Assembly: GCA_023333565.1 (NCBI GenBank)
Contig: JAJKFH010001865.1
Location: forward strand, 5,394,001 to 5,458,000
Reading direction: 5' to 3'
Length of the DNA stretch: 64,000 bases
Source: Puffinus mauretanicus
Taxonomy: Eukaryota; Chordata; Aves; Procellariiformes; Procellariidae
Both the position numbers and the translations under genes were made by a program. This document shows positions 47,593 to 60,836 of this stretch, in pieces. Numbering within the stretch: the first letter of the stretch is position 1; the number at the start of each line of letters is the position of its first letter. The notes under the pieces were generated by a model, which searched no databases, was not told where the DNA came from, and was given only the letters and a program-made list of their open reading frames with translations.

Positions 47593-50500
47593 CTTTCTGG
47601 TGGATTCCTAGGACAGAGCATATTTTGTGAAGGAAAAGGAAATTATGATTTTTCTTAAGAAAAAGCTCTTTTTGGGGCTAAGGGGAGGTTTGCGTTCTGT
47701 GTGGTGAGTTCTGCAAATGGATCAGGTGGTGGTCTCCCCAGGTGGTCATATGACTTACCAAGTGATTTCCCTAGTGGAAAGAAAATAGGTAACTGACATT
47801 GCTCTGGATGTTCAATACCACCATCAGCTGCTATTCACAAGTACCTGTTCCTACTTGTACTTGAACAAAAAGATGGCTGACTGCTAGTAATGAAAGGTAT
47901 TACAAGTCTGAGCTCTTCACATGCCAGTTTTTCTGAACTGAAACGACATTATGCCACTGTACCTCTTCACTGGTTACCAGTGAACATGGTCAAATTGAAA
48001 TCAAATTTGAAGGCGCAAGCATTATTTTTTGAATCCCTGCAAGTAACTGATGCAAGTTCTTGTAAAAGCAGCTGTACTGGATTTGATCTTGACCTCTTGC
48101 AAGAGCTGTGTGCCAGTGGAACTGTTGATCTTGTTGGCTGACTTTGTGCACATCAAATAAGGTTTTCTCAACAGCCAGACTCAATAGTAGGCAAACAACT
48201 TCAGGTTTCAACACAAAACATAAAAAGCCCCTAGTTCTTGCACAGTTAAGACATCTAAAGTAGTTTTTCAGCTCTAAGGACTGGAGAGAGGGAGAGGAAA
48301 AAAAATAGATATCTGTGTCATAGACCTCTTGAAATAGTAAAATATCTAGATTACATGGCCCAAGACAGTTAGCTATTGCTGACTGTCTCTTTGCATAATA
48401 AATAATGAGCATGGGAATAAACAAACCATTCATGAGAAGCTGCTGGTTAACTTGCTGTTCCCCCATTGACTGTGTGTGAGTATTGGGGAGAACTCTGTGC
48501 CTTGACTATGTGGTTATTAACAGTCATGGATGCATCAACTAAAACTGCAAAAACGGAGAGGCCAAGCATCAGGCAGGGAGGATCTTTCTTGCAATTCTAG
48601 CTGGGATTAAGTTAAAACCTGTGAGCAGTGACTGTGGCAAATTTTGCAGCATGCCATGTCAACAAGAAGAGTCTGTTCTGTAGGTACATTAGTTAACACT
48701 GTTACAAGCTGTTTTCTTTTAAAATGCTCAATGCCCTCCCCTCTCCAAACCCAGTGCTTGCCTCTATTGCCTTTCTCCTGGTCACCTTTTGAGAGAGAGT
48801 AGGAGGAGGTTGTGATGACCGAAGTGACGATTGCAAATAGGGCTGTAACTTCTGTCTCTGCATTAGGCATTCCCATCTGTTGGATTTTAATACCTTATTT
48901 CTTTTGTTTCACTTACTTAGTGTGGGTTTTCCTAACAGTACGTGCCATGCACATCCATTGCTATGCAAGTATAAAAACTCAAGTGTAGTGTATTTGAGGT
49001 GCTTGTGTAAAGCAGTATTTAATTGTGTACATGAATGCAAAGTAAAGGCACTCTCTGCTGTGGAACAATCAAATGTGTCACTTAGGGCAAGATCTCAACT
49101 GTTGTAGAAAATACACGTGGAAATGTTTTAAGAGTTCATTACATAACTAGAGCATCTGGTGGTTGTTATTCAAATCAATTTTCATAATAAAAGCCAAAAA
49201 CCTGTAGAGGAGTTGTCCTTGTATGTTAGAGTCATCCTAGCTGTTCTACAGTGCAGTGTAAATCTCAGAGCAGCTCTGATGCAGCATTAGGGTACTTCAC
49301 ACTTATATGAAAGTTACAATTGAATTTAGTTTTGCTATGCTTTTCATCATATATTTAATGACATGAGCATAGGAAATTTTATCCAACTTTTTTTTTTCTT
49401 TTTTAAAGAAGTTCAGCTTTAAAGATCTGGGCTACATCTCTGATTAGGAAGGGGCAGATGTGTACATAAAGAAGCAGTCACTCCAAATGTCATTCCACCT
49501 TGGTGGTTATATTGCAGGATGATTTCCCTTTGCTTTCCTTTCTGTTTGTTACCTACTGTAGCTTGATAAGGAGAAGCAAAATGGACTTCTGCAGGCTGTT
49601 TCCATGAGCTGTATTCCTAGCCTACTTCCATAGGGACCATGGAAAAGCCAGTTGGACACTTAGAAATGTGGAAAAGGGTATTGTAGCATAATCACAGGGA
49701 GTTTCTGAAATCTGTTAAGATTTCTCACTACTGCTAAAATTAGCTTTTCTTTAAGATTTTGGAAACCAGGTGCTCTGAGGAAATGAAACTGGTGGCCAGC
49801 TAAAAGAGTAGTGTCAAGCAGTGGCTGCTGCTGTCCCAGGTTGATGTAAACTGGCACTGATGATGTGGGAATGTATTCTCACAATAGCCATAGTGTTAGC
49901 GGGGTCCCATGGCATGGAGTGAATTTCATGTGGCAGTGCCTACTGGAAAACATTGCCTTCCTCATTGGGGTTCCCTCTAGGATGTTGAAGGGCTCTGAGA
50001 CATGGTGGTGGTATGAGAAGCAGAAAATAAGGACTCTTCTGAAGTGTGCTGGTTCTCTGTTTTCTTCAGCACTGATGACTGTGATCTGTTGATCAAAACT
50101 TTAGTTGTGCTACATGCTGTGTGTGCAAAATAAATGCTTAAGTGTTGCATTTGGATCATTGTCAAGTATGTTCTAGTCCCTGCAGAATAGATCCGCAAGA
50201 CAGCAATGAGGTGTGAATGACATGTCTGCTCCTTTAATTGAAAGTACTTCGTTGTGTAGTAATACTGTTTTTTCCGGTGCTTCCAGTTACATTCAGTAAC
50301 TCCTTGCAGAGCAACATAGAAAATCCTGCCCCCTTCAATGATGCTTAATTTGTTTTGAGGAGCATCCTTACTTTCAGAAAAATTTAAGTGAGTTTTAGCT
50401 GGGTGTAATATGAAGTGACTGGCTGCCTTGATGGCAGATTCACCATCTGCTGGTAGGTGACATTGTTAATTGTGCTGGCATAAATGTTGGTTTGACAGCT

Positions 50501-51581
50501 CTCTAAACTGAAATAGTGAAATGATATAGGTTGCAAACATACATAAAGCTTTTTTGGTTTTATGTCTTATTTTGTTTCCTTTAAAAACTGCATAATTCAT
50601 AGTTCCAGTTTAGAGAACAGCTAAAGAAAGAGCAGTGCTAGTGCCTTCAGGAAGAAGCAGCCTCTGTCCCAGGGTGGAACAGGAATGCGCAATGGAGGGA
50701 AGATCTGAGGCTTAAGATCTGTTGTTGATGAAAAATTATTTGCATAACCACAGAGTAAACCCTGCCCAGAGAGGACATCAGTATGTGCACGTATGTAGCC
50801 TTTGAAAGGAAAACCAGGATCAACTGTAGAAGAACATAGTGGAGCTGCTCTGTGGTGTTGTCACGGTTTTCTGCTTGCAAGCTAAATGCAATGGTACAGT
50901 GAATTTGAAATGGTAGAAACTTAAAAAGGCTTCTTTTGCATGCAGATGTGATAAATGGTGGATGTTTGACAAATTTATTGAAGATTGTGTTTTTAATGGG
51001 AGTACCAAATCTATTTTGTTTCAGTTGCTTTTTAGCTACCTGTAGTTCCTGCTTGTCCTCAGTTGTTTTTTCTCCTCTCTCCATTTAATGCAAGTTGCTT
51101 GCTGCAGAACTATATAATCCTTTTTTCTTTTGAGTAAATTGCTGTGTATTAGTATAATTATACAATAAGCTTTCATTTTGTTGCTTGCTTCATTTCAGTA
51201 GATCAGCAGTTCTCCATACCATGTAAATCTCTGCACTTCAGCATTGTTTTGCATCCTGCTTTGAGCTTTTTTCAAATGTGACCTGCATTTTTACTTTATA
51301 CCTTAGAAACGGAGTTGAGTGATTGACCTGCAGAGTAACATGTGTGGTTTGGGTTATTTTGACCTGAAATTTCTGGGGAATTCTTTTTAGAATTGCATTA
51401 CTGCATGATTTTTCTTTTTCTTTTGCTTGCACAGTGAGTAGTGTATGTATACTGAATGGGATAGGGCAGGAAGGTCCTCCTACCTCTATACCACATTATC
51501 CTTAGCAGCATTGTGGGGAAGAGAGAATAGGTGTTTTGAGTTTACTGCAATGTAGATGACATTATTGACATGTAGTCATGA
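47593..51581 (+). other. TSPAN5: TSPAN5 intron 1, non-coding stretch
   Basis: No exon is recognised. A possible L2-like fragment is listed at 47890-48080. A near-match to the CTCF core lies on the minus strand at 50453-50442 (CCAGCAGATGGT, last base off). Frames of 158 codons (47990-48466, minus) and 145 codons (50647-51084, minus) show no domain and are treated as chance. Confidence 0.5.
47890..48080 (+). mobile_element. Possible remnant of an L2/CR1-like LINE, ORF2 C-terminus
   Basis: One plus-strand frame reads VPLHWLPVN followed by a lysine-rich segment, resembling the LHWLPV motif that follows the reverse transcriptase in L2, RTE and related LINEs. The rest of the frame is too diverged to place. 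An old LINE remnant is plausible, chance similarity is possible, and the borders are guesses. Confidence 0.3.
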
Positions 51582-51770
51582 CCATAGAATCATAGAATGA
51601 TTTGGGTTGGAAGAGACCTTTAAAGATCATCTAGTCCAACCCCCCCTGCCATGAGCAGGGACATCTTCCAATTGTGGGGCATCCACAGCTTCTCTGGGCA
51701 ACCTGTTCCAGTGTCTCACGAGCCTTAATGATGAATGATAGCTTTGTAATAGTAAGAAAGAAATTGATGT
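51582..51770 (-). mobile_element. CR1 LINE, 3' end fragment with terminal octamer repeats
   Basis: The plus strand starts CCATAGAATCATAGAATGAT, i.e. minus-strand ATTCTATG repeats typical of the CR1 3' terminus. It continues GGTTGGAAGAGACCTTTAAA, CATCTAGTCCAACC, CATGAGCAGGGACATCTTCC and TGGGCAACCTGTTCCAGTGT, all standard CR1 3' sequence in reverse complement. Similarity is clear to about 51725 and fades by about 51770. It is antisense to TSPAN5. Confidence 0.95.
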
Positions 51771-54244
51771 AGTAGTCGAGAATAACCTGCCCTGCATTCT
51801 CATACAAAATGTGAGATCACACACCCTGAAAGAAGCAAATAGGAGATGGGCCTGGAGATCTAGATACACCCACACAGTGTTTAGCTGGCACAGTTTTTGA
51901 CAGCTAAGTGTGGCAATGTGGTTGTCTGCTAGTAACTTGGAAAGTTAATGCTGGTTCTTGAGCAGTACCAATGTTTACCTCATTACCTGTTCTGAAACAG
52001 TATGTAGTACATGAATTAAATGCATGAACATTGCCAGGAGAAATTCTACATAGCTGGTGTGCAGACCTTTCACTTCTATTAGCTCCTTCAATGGGACAGG
52101 GGCACCCAAACCTACTGATGATGTACGATCTTTCTGTTCTGCCTGTACTTTGAGCGTAGGGTGGTTGATATTTGTGCTCACTCATGAGTCACTCCTTTCC
52201 AGTGCTTCCTTGATTAGCTTCAAACACCGCATTCCTGCCCTGTTCTTAGGGATGTGGTCTTCCTGCAAGGACTTGGAATAAAATACAATCCTATGCTCTT
52301 GAAGCAGGAGATGGAAAACTTCTTGTTGCAAAGGTTCTTTTGTTGCTCCATGATCTTGACTTCCTCTTCAGATATGGTTAGGTGTACTTTTCTTTACCTG
52401 CAAAGCTCTCATGTCACTGTCGCTAACCACACTTAGCTGCTCATGCTTTCAGCAGACCTCAAGGAAAGAAGTAGCACTGCTGGGAAGAGTGATGTGGTGG
52501 AACTTGTTTTTCATATACAAGAGCAGCAGAGCTACCTGCATGTGAAAAGGCCAGTACTCTTGCTTTGATAGTGAATGGGTTGTTCTAATCAGCTGGAGTG
52601 AAACCTTCTTATCTTAATATTTTCTCCCTGAAGCTGTACTTTTGAGTCTGCTGGAAATTGCTTTATTGTGGGAGATGTACTGGCACTGAGGCTATTGAAA
52701 GCCTATTTTACATGACAGCATAATAGTAAATTTAGGTGAATGCTTTTAAAACCTTTCACAAGAGATGAGATTCAACGTGGTAATTTTTTCTTGGGTTGTG
52801 TTTCAAAGAAATTGTTTTCCACCTTCTTTGAATAATCTGTAGGGAAGCAAAGCAATTTGAAGATCAACAAAAAGGTGCTGATCAAAATACATTTATAGCA
52901 GCTAGTGATAAAGAAATAATCTTTTTCTAACAATGGATTTGTTGCTGAATCTAAGTATTGTTCCCCAGTATTCATTTACTTGAGATGATTTTATTCATAC
53001 GTTGGCAATATTGCTGTGCTCCAGTTCTGTGCTTATTGATCAAGTTGGAATGTATGTATCGGCACTGAAGATTGAGCTTTTTATACAAAAGTCATGCAGC
53101 ATCCATTTCCTTATCGCCATGGGGGAAGCTGTCCCAAGCTGGCAGTCCCCGGACGGCTCTGCCACTGCTTTGCTATACCACGATGACCCTCTGGGTGGGG
53201 AGAGGCAGCAGCAGCAGGCAGAGGAATAGGCTTTCCTGAATTCCCCTCTTCACACAACAGTTTCTGTTCCAGAGGCTTTGCTTTATGGGAATTAGGTGTG
53301 TTTGTAACTGAGAATGAAGCCTACAAGGAATGTGATTTGAAAAACTGAAGTTCAGCAAGTTTATGATGATCATTCATTAATTGAAAAACTTTTTCAAATG
53401 GTTTTATGCTGCACATTATACCCTAAGTAAAGATGGCTGTTACTCTGGATGGTGTGTCTACTGCTGTGGTTCTTAATTCAGCTAGTAACCAAAGGGGCGA
53501 TTAACTTAAAATATCTTAGAAATGATGCATTTTCAGAAAGGGATTAACATGGGGAAACTTAGTATTAATAGCAAAGGTGTTTGAAAAAAGTGTGTCAGTT
53601 TGCAGATGATCTTGTCTCTGGGGTTTTATGTGTGGATTTTTTTTTGCCTTGTAAGTAGGCAGCTCGTTGACATATGGAATTATTTTAGCCCTTTAGGTTA
53701 CAGTATTGTAAAGCATTGTAAGTATCTACTTTTTATCTGAGTTCTTAAGATGCAACACTGTGAAGCAGTTTGCTGGGTGCACTGGATGTACAGCTATTCT
53801 CACTGCCCCCCAGCCACAGTACTATTGATAGGACCCTAAACACTTGTTATATAATCAGTTTAGATGATGAAAACCTGCCTGTTTACTTTGCCATTATATA
53901 TTGAAGAGCTCTAACCAGAGGATGCTGAAGGTTGGAGAGGATTTGAAAAACTTCTTCCACAACTCCTGCCTTCCTCTTTACTCACTCTTGGAGTGGTGAA
54001 ATGCAAAACAATTACAAGCTTATTTGGATCTGGGAAGAGGGAAAGAATTCGTGGATATTTGCCAGAAACTTTTCTTAATAGGGTAGACTTCCTGATAGGA
54101 GACTGATCAGTTAGTCCCTTTCATGCTGCCCAATGCCATAAAATAAAAGGTCTCTTGGGGTCAAGTATCCCAGTGTCAAGCCCAGCCTGATTTAATTGAG
54201 CTGATGTCTGGGGATTGCCATGAAGGAACACATCTCCACAGCTC
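51771..54244 (+). other. TSPAN5: TSPAN5 intron 1, non-coding stretch
   Basis: I see no exon, RNA gene or recognisable repeat. A slightly GC-richer segment with a few CpGs lies at about 53115-53220, but it has no other promoter feature. Confidence 0.5.
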
Positions 54245-54346
54245 GGAGGCGGGGGAGGATAAAAGAGCCCTTCTGTAGCTCCCTTTGCCACCCAGCTCTA
54301 TGTTTTACGCAGCAAGACTTGCTGGACTGCAGCAGGAAAGGTGAGG
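54245..54346 (+). promoter_or_regulatory. Candidate alternative promoter and short exon with donor
   Basis: A GC-rich box GGAGGCGGGGGAGG (54245-54258) is followed at once by a TATA-like ATAAAAG (54259-54265). A start some 25-30 bp downstream would fall near 54290. At 54340/54341 lies AAAG|GTGAGGTGAG, a good 5' splice site. A first exon of about 50 nt with no long frame would result, able to splice to TSPAN5 exon 2 as a non-coding leader. The order and spacing are suggestive, but each motif is common. Confidence 0.3.
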
Positions 54347-54988
54347 TGAGCACTGTGTGGCCTTATGCCACCTGGTGCTAGTAACAGAAACCATAGTGTT
54401 TTGAGTTGATCAATGTTGGATGGAAAGCACTACAGGTAGCCTGAGAGCGTCTGACTGTGCCTTGCTCACCCACCCGCTGCAGGCTCAGCGCCCAGACAGC
54501 TCCTGTTCCATCCTTGCGTTGTGCGGTTGTAATTTCCTTTTGTTCCTGCAGAACAAAAACAGGGTGGGTGCTGTTGCCACACACACTGTGTCCTTCCTTC
54601 TCAATTGAGTGGAATGCTACTTTTAAAAATACTTATTAGTCATGTATGTGGCTACACAACTCAGACCTGAGGCTGGTGGCTTGTGAGGATAATTTTCCCC
54701 AGTACTGGTTATCGTGGGTGTTTCTGTGTAAGACACATTTCGTAACTCTTGCCTAAAGGGTCCAGTGTTGGAATCAAGTTACTGTTGTTTCTTCTCATTT
54801 ATATAATTTTGGTGCATTGCATTGCACATTTTTGTTTAAAGGCTTATAGCCAATTTCCTATATGAGGCTTAAATTTGGAGGACTTGTCATCAGTTGTAAC
54901 ATGTTACTGATTCAAGTATAGTGCCCAATCAACAGTTTATTCAATTTTTAATTAAGATTATTTTATATCTGGCATTTTTTTTGCCAAT

Positions 54989-55520
54989 TGTCCTGGTTTT
55001 GGCTGGGATAGAGTTAATTTTCTTCCTAGCAGCTGGTGTAGTGTTGTGTTTTGGATTTAGTATGAGAATAATGTTGACAACACACTGGTGTTTTAGTTGT
55101 TGCTAAGTAGTGCTTACCTTAGTCAAGGACTTTTCAGCTTCTCATGCCCTGCTAGCGAGAAGCTGGGAGGGGGCACAGCCAGGACAGCTGACCCAAACTG
55201 GCCAATGGGGTATTCCATACCATATGACGTCATGCTCAGTATATAAACTGGGGGAGTTGGCCAGGGTGCAGCGACTGCTGCTTGGGAACTGGCTGGGCAT
55301 CGGTCAGTGGGCGCTGAGCAATTGCGTGGTGCATCACTTATTTTGTATTTATTATTATTATTATTATTATTTTCCCTTCCTTTTCTGTCCTATTAAACTG
55401 TCTTTTTCTCAACCCATGAGTTTTACTTTTTTTTCTGATTGTCTCCCCTGTCCCATTGAGGGGGGGGAATGAGCAAACAGCTGTGTGGTGTTTAGCTGCC
55501 TGCTGGGTTAAACCACAACA
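54989..55520 (+). mobile_element. Solo LTR, family A copy 2, promoter signals intact
   Basis: The element begins TGTCCTGGTTTTGGCTGG and ends TTAAACCACAACA. Flanks CCAAT (54984-54988) and CCAGT (55521-55525) are a 5-bp target duplication with one mismatch. U3 keeps a CCAAT box (55202-55206), a perfect CRE TGACGTCA (55225-55232) and a TATA box TATATAAA (55240-55247). The poly(A) signal ATTAAA is at 55392-55397, and an (ATT)n repeat of about seven units lies at 55351-55372. No internal retroviral genes are present. It is in sense orientation within TSPAN5 intron 1, so it could supply an alternative start or a premature poly(A) site. Confidence 0.92.
55351..55372 (+). repeat. (ATT)n microsatellite inside the LTR
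   Basis: About seven ATT units lie between the TATA box and the poly(A) signal of the solo LTR. The other LTR copy of this family lacks it, so it probably expanded in this subfamily or copy. Confidence 0.85.
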
Positions 55521-58500
55521 CCAGTCATCGCTTTAAAAAAATGGTAATTCAGCAATTTTTTAAAAAATGAAATCTGATTACTTTGGTTGTACAATTGCTG
55601 AGGTTATTGCTCCTCCTGTAAGCACTTGGAAAGAGGCACAGCCCACTTCAGCTAATTGTGTTGTAATTGTCCTAGTGGTTATGACAAATTGTATCAACTC
55701 TCCTGCACTTATGGGAAAAAAAATGAAATATAAATATAGACTTGATGCAAAGGTCTGGCTTTATTTGATAAAATGGGGTTTGGTTTGAACTTTCTCTTGT
55801 TGTCAGCAGCACTGTTAGCTTCATGTTTTAATGTATAGTCTGCTTCTGATGGCTCTTGAGTTGAAAACTACATGCAGCAGGTATGGGTAAAGGATTTTAT
55901 TTCATCTTTTATATTGTATGTGATCTTGTTTCTGGAGAGTTCAGCCAGCTCTTCCATGCAGTTTCTCGATTCAACCACTAATTTTGTTTTGGCTTTTTTT
56001 TTTTACACTGGTATCCCAAAATAGCAAGGCGTATGTAAACAGCCAGCATAATTTGTGACTACTTAAAACTGCTTTTTTAGGGGGGAGAGGAGGGATATAT
56101 TGAATTGTGCAAAACCTTGGTCCTGTACCATCGCCCATCAGTGGGCTAAAAGATGACATTTCTGTGTGACGATTCTTGTACTGCCACTCAAACAGTAATC
56201 TTCAGTAAAAAAGTAAAAAAAACCAGTAAACTTCTGCTGACCTGCTGGCAAGAATATAGAGGAAGTAAGGTGCTAAATGTGTTATCCCCTCCTCCTTCCT
56301 CTCTAATAATTCTAAAACATCTGCAATATTTATTGGGAAGAAAATGAATATATACCTTTGACTATGAGCAGTGTTGGGAGTTCTCACTAGTAATATCTTG
56401 CCCAAAGGGATGGAGTAGGAACCTGCCGCAGAGGATCTTGTTTTATAGACAGGAACTTTTTGAGGAGTTAAAAGTTTCGAGTCGTCGTCTTCCAGAACTT
56501 GAAAAAGAGAGAGAAGGGAAAAGGAAAAAAAGCTAAGAATAACTTAAGCATCCCTTAATACTTCAGATCATAAGTCTGTTGCCAAAGGAAAGCTGCAGCA
56601 AAGCAACGGGCAAAGCTACGTATGATAAGGTAGCGAGAGGTCTACACCCTTGAGTTATTAGTTGAACATGGGAGGAAGTGGCCTGGCTTTCAAAAAAACT
56701 AGCTAGCAGAGCACTACTTGATATTTGGCTCTGACATATTCCCAATGATATGAATAGACTTCTTATGTTGCAGGACTTAAGCGGGATGAGAATGTGAATA
56801 TAGTACAGCAGTTGGTGAAAACAACATATGTTTAATTTTATGAAGACTTAAAGACAGATGGTGACCCATAGGATAATTATATAACAGTCAAAATTCTCTT
56901 AACAAATTTTTTATAATAGCTGTGATAATTACTCATAAGTAGCCAGTCACTTAAGTCTTTTTCTGTTTCATAAATAGTACAGGGACCTAGTTTAGCCTAC
57001 ATAAACTCTTGGGTGAATTTGTTCTTTAGTCTAGGTTATTTTTTTCACTTGCCTTGTCATCTCTAGTCTTCCCTTGTTCTTGACAAAAGGCCCAATTGAT
57101 AAGTGCTTCTGTCCAATCAAGTGAAATAAAGCCTCTCCTTTACATCTGCCTCTTTCAGGGTTATTTTCTTTGCCTCCACGGACTCCTTGTGTTTTTTTGC
57201 TCCTCCCAGTTTCTGTCTGAAGGGATTAACATTCCCCTAAGAAATTGGTTACTGCATGTTGCCCTGTAGTCTGCTTGGGAGGAACGGAGTACAGAATTAA
57301 GGTCTGTTTTCTGGGAACTGCTGTCTTTCATCCAAGATTTTATCCCCATTTCTTCAGTCATCTTGGCTGTTTCTTGCATGACTCTTGAGCGGACTGGGAA
57401 GTTGTGCAGATTGCTGGAAGAGAGTTTTTAGGACTGGGAATGAGCTGGACAACTACTTCCAAGGCATCAGTGTAGCAGCCTTTGAACCACCAGTGGCCCT
57501 GATTGATTCGACATCAAGACGAACTGCCTGCTAGCAAGGACAGTTGCCTTTTGTTGAGGATTTTCAGGGATGGATTTAACAATCAATGTCCTTTCTTCCC
57601 TCTCTAAATCTAAGCCTTTCAGTATCCAGTAGCTCATAACCCATCTGCTTTCTGTGTCCAAAGGGCAATTTGCCAGCTCCATACAAGCCACAGGTTGCTC
57701 CTTGACTGGCATCATCTTAGGGGGGACAGAGAGAAGCTTTTTTCTAGCTTGTTACTTGTATTATGTTCATGCTGATTTCTGCTTTTTCTAGTGAAGGTAA
57801 TATGCAGGGCAGGGATTCAGATACAGGTGATGGTAAGTAGGCTGGCCAAGATTAAGGAGATGTTAAAGTGGGGAGGGACAGAATTCCGCTAACACAATAT
57901 TTTAAGTGATGCTAACCAAAAGTAGAAGCATATATTGAGCACCGGCCAATCTGTCTGCAAAGTGTGCTTCTTATTTAAAGGCCTCTTTGTGTGAAGCTGT
58001 ATCCCTGCTTTCCCCAAAGGAAGCATTGATAGCTTCCTTGCTAGCCATGGACCTATACCAATCAAAACAGATTAGGGTTTGAAGAAGTAATTATAGGAAA
58101 TGCAGCAGCAGAAGTACTTCAGCAAATGCCACTACAGTTTCTCAGCTGGAGAAGTACTAACATTGAGTTCCTTTGGGACACCACACTTTCTTCTCAGTGG
58201 TGGATGAGTCAGTCTTGCCCTTGACAATTTTACTTGAGTAAGTTACAAGAAAGTTCCTCGTAGCAAGAGCAGCTCAGGACTGCAAAGTAGTAGAGGGAGC
58301 TGGTGTTAGCCAGGTCATTACTCTCGAAAAATGAGTGTCTCTCGTGACCCTATTGCACAGAGTAACTTTCTTTCATGCTGTTTTACAACAGTGTGAGCCC
58401 TAAACAAATCCTCTTGAGCAGTCAGCTGGAAGCTGATCAAAGGCTTCTGCTTGCTGGGGCTGTATCTGTCCAGGCAAGGATCCTGGAAACTGTATATCCA

Positions 58501-60459
58501 CCTGTGAAAGCACAGATGGGGAAAGTATTCTGGGGTTTTGGGGTGGGGGAGAAGAGGCTTTTTGGTAACCTTTATAAGTTACCAAATTAAACTATTTCAA
58601 TAATAATAAATTAAGGAAAATTTCCTTTTCTAAGGTCAACCAACTTACTGAGAATCTATTAATTAAGAAATGCCAATTTGTTAAAGTTTACCCAAAAAGT
58701 GTCTATAATTTTTATTTTTTATTTATTTTTAGGGGAAAACCTTCCCCTAAATTCCTTATTGTTCCAATACAGAGTTGTTTGGTTGTCTGGTAACGTGGTT
58801 AATTTTCTCGCTCTGTCTGCAGAGATCAGATCAGATTCAGCCCCTGACTCAGACAAATTGAGAAACTAAATAGAACATGATCTCTAGCGTCCTAGGCAAG
58901 TTTCCAAGCAACTGGACTCTTGATTACTCTGTGGTGATAACTTTCATGATTATCCATCAAAGAAACTGTTGATTTCTTGATCTGGAAGGGAAACCTTTTG
59001 TTAAGTTGCTAGGACCCTTGCAGGATAGTAAAATGTCTTATTTTTCAGGTTTAATATGTTTTTTGCTTTAAAACTTTAAAACGTTCTTTACATTATCCAT
59101 TTGAATTTTTAGCTCATTTCTAAACAATCTTTCTCTGACAGTGTACGACTTGAGTGTTAACTGTAGAATCATTCTGAATCGGCAATGTCAGCTACTCATG
59201 ACATAGTAGCAGGGTGCTGGCTTTGCTCACCTGTGTAAGACAGCATAGCTGCTTTTAATGCAGTTGACCAGTGGATTACCCTTGAAGCCCTCCAAATGCT
59301 TGTTAGTTGGTGTCAAGTTCCTTCTTGCTTCAGAGCTCCTGGCCATAAAGTTGCAGTTTCTTGTGATGAGTTTCAGCTTCTCTGTTCATCAACCCCCTGA
59401 CTTTTCCTCGCCCCCAGTGCTTAATGTGGTTTGTTGTCTTGCTTGTTTTTATTTGCATCTACTAAAAGCAGTGTGGCTGATAGTAGGTGTTTAATATACA
59501 TACTCAAAGATTAAAAATTGTATTCTGGAAAGGCAGTGAGATTTCAGTCTTGGGCCTAAATTATTTTGTATGCCATTTTTTCCTGTTTTTTAGTATTTTT
59601 TTCTTCCTTGCCATTTTATTGTCAGGACTGATGTGTTTTTATTGACATCTGTTCAGTGGTATTCCAAGATGATCAAAATCAATATTTCTAAACCAATGGT
59701 ATAAATAACTGCATTCCCTTTATAATGGAGAGCAGCTCCTGATCTTTTTTCCATGTCCTACTTCATTTCAGCCTATTAAAATGACTCCAGTGTTCTCAGT
59801 CTTGTCCTTCTTTTATATGGAGATCTGGGTCGTGCTTGGACAAATGAGTACACAAATCTTGCATTAAATCTCATAGTCCTTTTTTTTTATTTTTGGTGCG
59901 CATCTTATATGAAGCCCATTTAGGAGAGAGATGTATTTTGTTCTGTATTTGATCAGTTGGTCATTCTGTAACTTGCTTAAGTACTATTTGTATATAAATC
60001 AAGTTGCAAAGGCACATAGTTTGTATTTGTGAGACTATGTTGACTTGTTTGTTTTTGGGAATAGTTGAAACACTTGTTTTGGCTTTTCACCCTAAAGAAT
60101 TCCTGAATTACTGTTGGATTATTTGCCTGTTCAGTGTCTTAGTGTCATGCATTGTAATTTGTATTATTTGCTCTGAGAGACCTGTGGCTGGGAGTAGGAC
60201 ACCTCTGATCAGCAGAAATCACTGTCCCCCTTCTGAGTCAGTTTATAGACCCTGCTGCAAGACCTGGGAGTGCAATAGGATCACTAGGGATCCAGCAACC
60301 AGGAACCTCTTCCCAGAACTTCTAGCCATGAATTCTCTGCTCTTACAGCTTTTGTGTCAATGATCTTTTAACACAAAATGGAAATTGCACATCCTCCCTT
60401 GTTGCATAACATGTTACACATACTAATTACATGCTTACTAATTATTTAGTTATCGTACA

Positions 60460-60640
60460 TGTCCTATAAAGAGCTTTGTGATGCTGAGACAGGCATTACT
60501 TATGCTGGCAATTGTTTGCCCTTCTTAAGATGTGCTATATAAGTTCAAGAGAAGATTGATCTCTTAGACGTTACAAGATTGTTTCCTTATCTGTTAAATA
60601 AAAATATCAGCTCCCCTGTAAGATGGAGTGATAAAATATA
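60460..60640 (+). repeat. Possible ancient MIR/L3-type remnants
   Basis: ATAAAGAGCTTTGTGATGCTGAG and GTGCTATATAAG resemble the tail of L3/CR1-like elements (AAAGCGCTTTGAGAT...GCTATATAA). Just after, GTTTCCTTATCTGTTAAAT resembles the MIR tail. Each match is short and degraded. Confidence 0.3.
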
Positions 60641-60836
60641 GTCACAGCAAGATGATTTCTGACATTGCCAGTGCAAGCCTTGAAAAATACCAAGGCTCCA
60701 AGATAAGAGACTTGATTTGTAGTCATAATTTAAACTAATATTGTGAGAACTTTGGACTGCTAATTTTTATCTTTTTCTTTGCCTGTGAAAACTAATGAGC
60801 TAAGCAAAACCGAGAATCTCAAGTAATTAATAACAA

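Noticed and set aside
47990..48466. 158-codon minus-strand frame
   Set aside because: No recognisable family, and it overlaps a possible old LINE remnant on the other strand.
50647..51084. 145-codon minus-strand frame
   Set aside because: No recognisable domain or splice context. Treated as chance.
60004..60363. 119-codon frame with a hydrophobic middle that might suggest a membrane protein
   Set aside because: T-rich DNA readily gives hydrophobic frames (Phe, Leu, Ile, Val, Cys). There is no family match and no exon signals.
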